Source: Actinomycetota bacterium
Lineage (GTDB): Bacteria > Actinomycetota > Actinomycetes > S36-B12 > UBA5976
Direction of reading: 5' to 3'
Assembly: GCA_947447095.1 (NCBI GenBank)
Contig: CANFIL010000066.1
Location: 1-7,147, forward strand
Length of the DNA: 7,147 nt
This document shows positions 6,188 to 7,147 of this stretch, one piece after another. The notes beneath the pieces are model-generated. The model was given only the letters and a program-made list of their open reading frames with translations. It searched no databases and was not told where the DNA came from. How positions within the stretch are numbered: the stretch's first letter is position 1; each line of letters begins with the position of its first letter. The translations under genes were made by a program, and so were the position numbers.

Positions 6188-6317
6188 AGCGGACTCCTAC
6201 GGACGACAGAACGAAAAGGCACCACAATGGCACTCTTAGAGCCTAAATTGCAGGGTTTGTTTGACTCGTGATTGGCGCGCCGACTTGGACAAGATTTACA
6301 CAGCGCGAATGTGCAAA
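6188..6317. promoter_or_regulatory. prfB-ftsE intergenic gap
   Basis: This is the largest non-coding gap inside the minus-strand gene run and could hold a separate ftsE promoter. I find no convincing -35/-10 pair and no terminator with a T tract. The one symmetric element is a 15-bp imperfect palindrome at 6229-6243 (core CTCTTAGAG). Low confidence that it is regulatory. Confidence 0.25.
6194..6198 (-). promoter_or_regulatory. ftsE: Ribosome binding site of ftsE
   Basis: AGGAG on the minus strand, 6 bases before the GTG start codon of ftsE. It is the strongest such site on the minus strand here and decides the non-ATG start. Confidence 0.85.
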
Positions 6318-7147
6318 CTACGCGTTTGCTTGTTCACGGCGCCAGCGAATGCCGGCTTCGACGAACGAATCAATTTCACCGTCAAGTACTGCAGAAGTAT
6401 TTCCGGTTTCTTCCTCGGTGCGAATGTCCTTGACCATTTGATACGGATGCAAGACGTACGAGCGCATCTGATTGCCCCATGAGCCAGCTGCATCGCCTTT
6501 GAGCTGATTGATCTTGGCCTGCTCTTCTTGTCGCGTGCGCTCGAGAATCTTGGCCTGCAAGACTGCCATGGCCGTGGCTTTGTTCTGAAGCTGTGAACGT
6601 TCGTTCTGACACGACACAACAATTCCTGTTGGAATGTGAGTCAATCGAACAGCAGAGTCTGTCGTGTTTACACCCTGACCACCAGGACCAGATGAGCGAT
6701 AAACGTCGATACGAATGTCGTCGTCTGGAATATCAACGGAGTCTGTTTGTTCAACAACGGGAATGACCTCAACTTCAGCAAAGGAAGTCTGACGTCGGCT
6801 TTGGTTATCAAACGGTGAAATACGAACGAGTCGATGCGTTCCCTGCTCCACTGACAATGTGCCGTATGCGTAAGGGGCCTTCACCGCAAAGGTTGCTGAT
6901 TTGATGCCAGCTTCTTCGGCGTATGACGTGTCATAAATTTCAGTTGCCCAACCATGACGTTCGCAATATCGCATGTACATGCGAAGCAACATTTCAGCCC
7001 AGTCGGCAGCGTCCACACCTCCGGCGCCAGAACGAATAGTCACAAGTGCTTCGCGATGATCGTATTCACCAGACAACAGCGTACGAACTTCTAGTTCGCC
7101 AATTGCCTTTTCGAGTGCAACAAGTTCATTTGCAGATTCCGCGACAA
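6318..7147 (-). CDS. prfB: Peptide chain release factor 2 (partial, N-terminus outside window)
   Basis: RF2 recognises UGA and UAA stop codons and triggers peptide release on the ribosome. About 275 C-terminal residues are visible; the open frame runs to the window edge, so roughly 90 N-terminal residues are missing. Identification rests on the stop-codon-reading SPF tripeptide (6810-6818) that separates RF2 from RF1 (PxT), and on the catalytic GGQ in SSGPGGQGVNTTDSAVR (6675-6683). The family segments LLSGEYDHREA, SGAGGVDAADWAEML and SYVLHPYQMVKD are also present. A TTG inside LLSGEYD is not a start, because the frame continues upstream with RF2-like helical sequence. The programmed frameshift site found near codon 25 of many prfB genes would be outside the window, so its presence cannot be judged. 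It heads the visible gene run with ftsE downstream, as in other Actinobacteria. Confidence 0.98.
   Translation of the reverse strand, partial: VAESANELVALEKAIGELEVRTLLSGEYDHREALVTIRSGAGGVDAADWAEMLLRMYMRYCERHGWATEIYDTSYAEEAGIKSATFAVKAPYAYGTLSVEQGTHRLVRISPFDNQSRRQTSFAEVEVIPVVEQTDSVDIPDDDIRIDVYRSSGPGGQGVNTTDSAVRLTHIPTGIVVSCQNERSQLQNKATAMAVLQAKILERTRQEEQAKINQLKGDAAGSWGNQMRSYVLHPYQMVKDIRTEEETGNTSAVLDGEIDSFVEAGIRWRREQANA

Noticed and set aside
5589..6239. 216-codon plus-strand open frame opposite ftsE
   Set aside because: The minus strand encodes a complete FtsE with every ABC motif. The antisense translation is Arg/Ser/Pro-rich and unlike a folded protein.
6274..6281. GGCGCGCC palindrome
   Set aside because: An 8-base G/C palindrome without flanking symmetry or repeats is plausibly chance.
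7074..7076. TTG as the start of prfB
   Set aside because: The frame continues upstream to the window edge with RF2-like sequence, and LLSGEYD is internal in RF2.
6318..7147. Programmed +1 frameshift site of prfB
   Set aside because: It would be near codon 25, outside the window; nothing visible can support or exclude it.
1..7147. Mobile element, CRISPR array, phage or toxin-antitoxin system
   Set aside because: No transposase, integrase, terminal inverted repeats, spaced direct repeats or small paired genes were found. All genes are recognisable core or metabolic functions of uniform composition.

Overview
The window reads as ordinary chromosomal sequence of an actinobacterium with a moderate base composition (two 60-base lines counted by hand, at 1261 and 3901, gave 50-52% G+C). 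The minus-strand order prfB - ftsE - ftsX - (peptidase) - smpB is the arrangement familiar from Actinobacteria. The composition is low for that phylum, so a freshwater or otherwise streamlined lineage is possible, but that is a guess. Nothing looks like a mobile element, phage, CRISPR array or RNA gene.

Left part (1-2255): a divergent pair. An aldehyde dehydrogenase gene, cut by the window edge, runs on the minus strand. A glutamine synthetase-family gene runs on the plus strand. Between them is a 183-186-bp shared control region holding a short palindrome and an overlapping inverted repeat. Pairing a gamma-glutamyl ligase of this type with an aldehyde dehydrogenase suggests breakdown of a polyamine or small amine by gamma-glutamylation (PuuA/PuuC-like logic). 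The substrate cannot be read from the sequence.

Right part (2252-7147): one long minus-strand gene run, read from right to left. It holds prfB (peptide chain release factor 2, 5' end outside the window), a 130-bp gap, ftsE (ATPase), ftsX (membrane partner, 1 base after ftsE), a secreted coiled-coil M23 peptidase of EnvC/PcsB type, smpB (tmRNA-binding protein, 2 bases after the peptidase), and a small RsbW-like GHKL ATPase (38 bases after smpB). The FtsE-FtsX-peptidase block makes sense as one machine: cytoplasmic ATP hydrolysis transmitted through FtsX to a periplasmic or cell-wall hydrolase at the division site. prfB and smpB are translation termination and ribosome rescue factors that flank it.

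The two parts meet tail to tail. The stop codons of the glutamine synthetase-like gene and the ATPase gene overlap by 4 bp. A strong intrinsic terminator for the plus-strand gene is written inside the 3' coding end of the opposing ATPase gene, where the same bases encode its conserved C-terminal strand. This is the most striking sequence feature. I found no clearly undescribed biological system.
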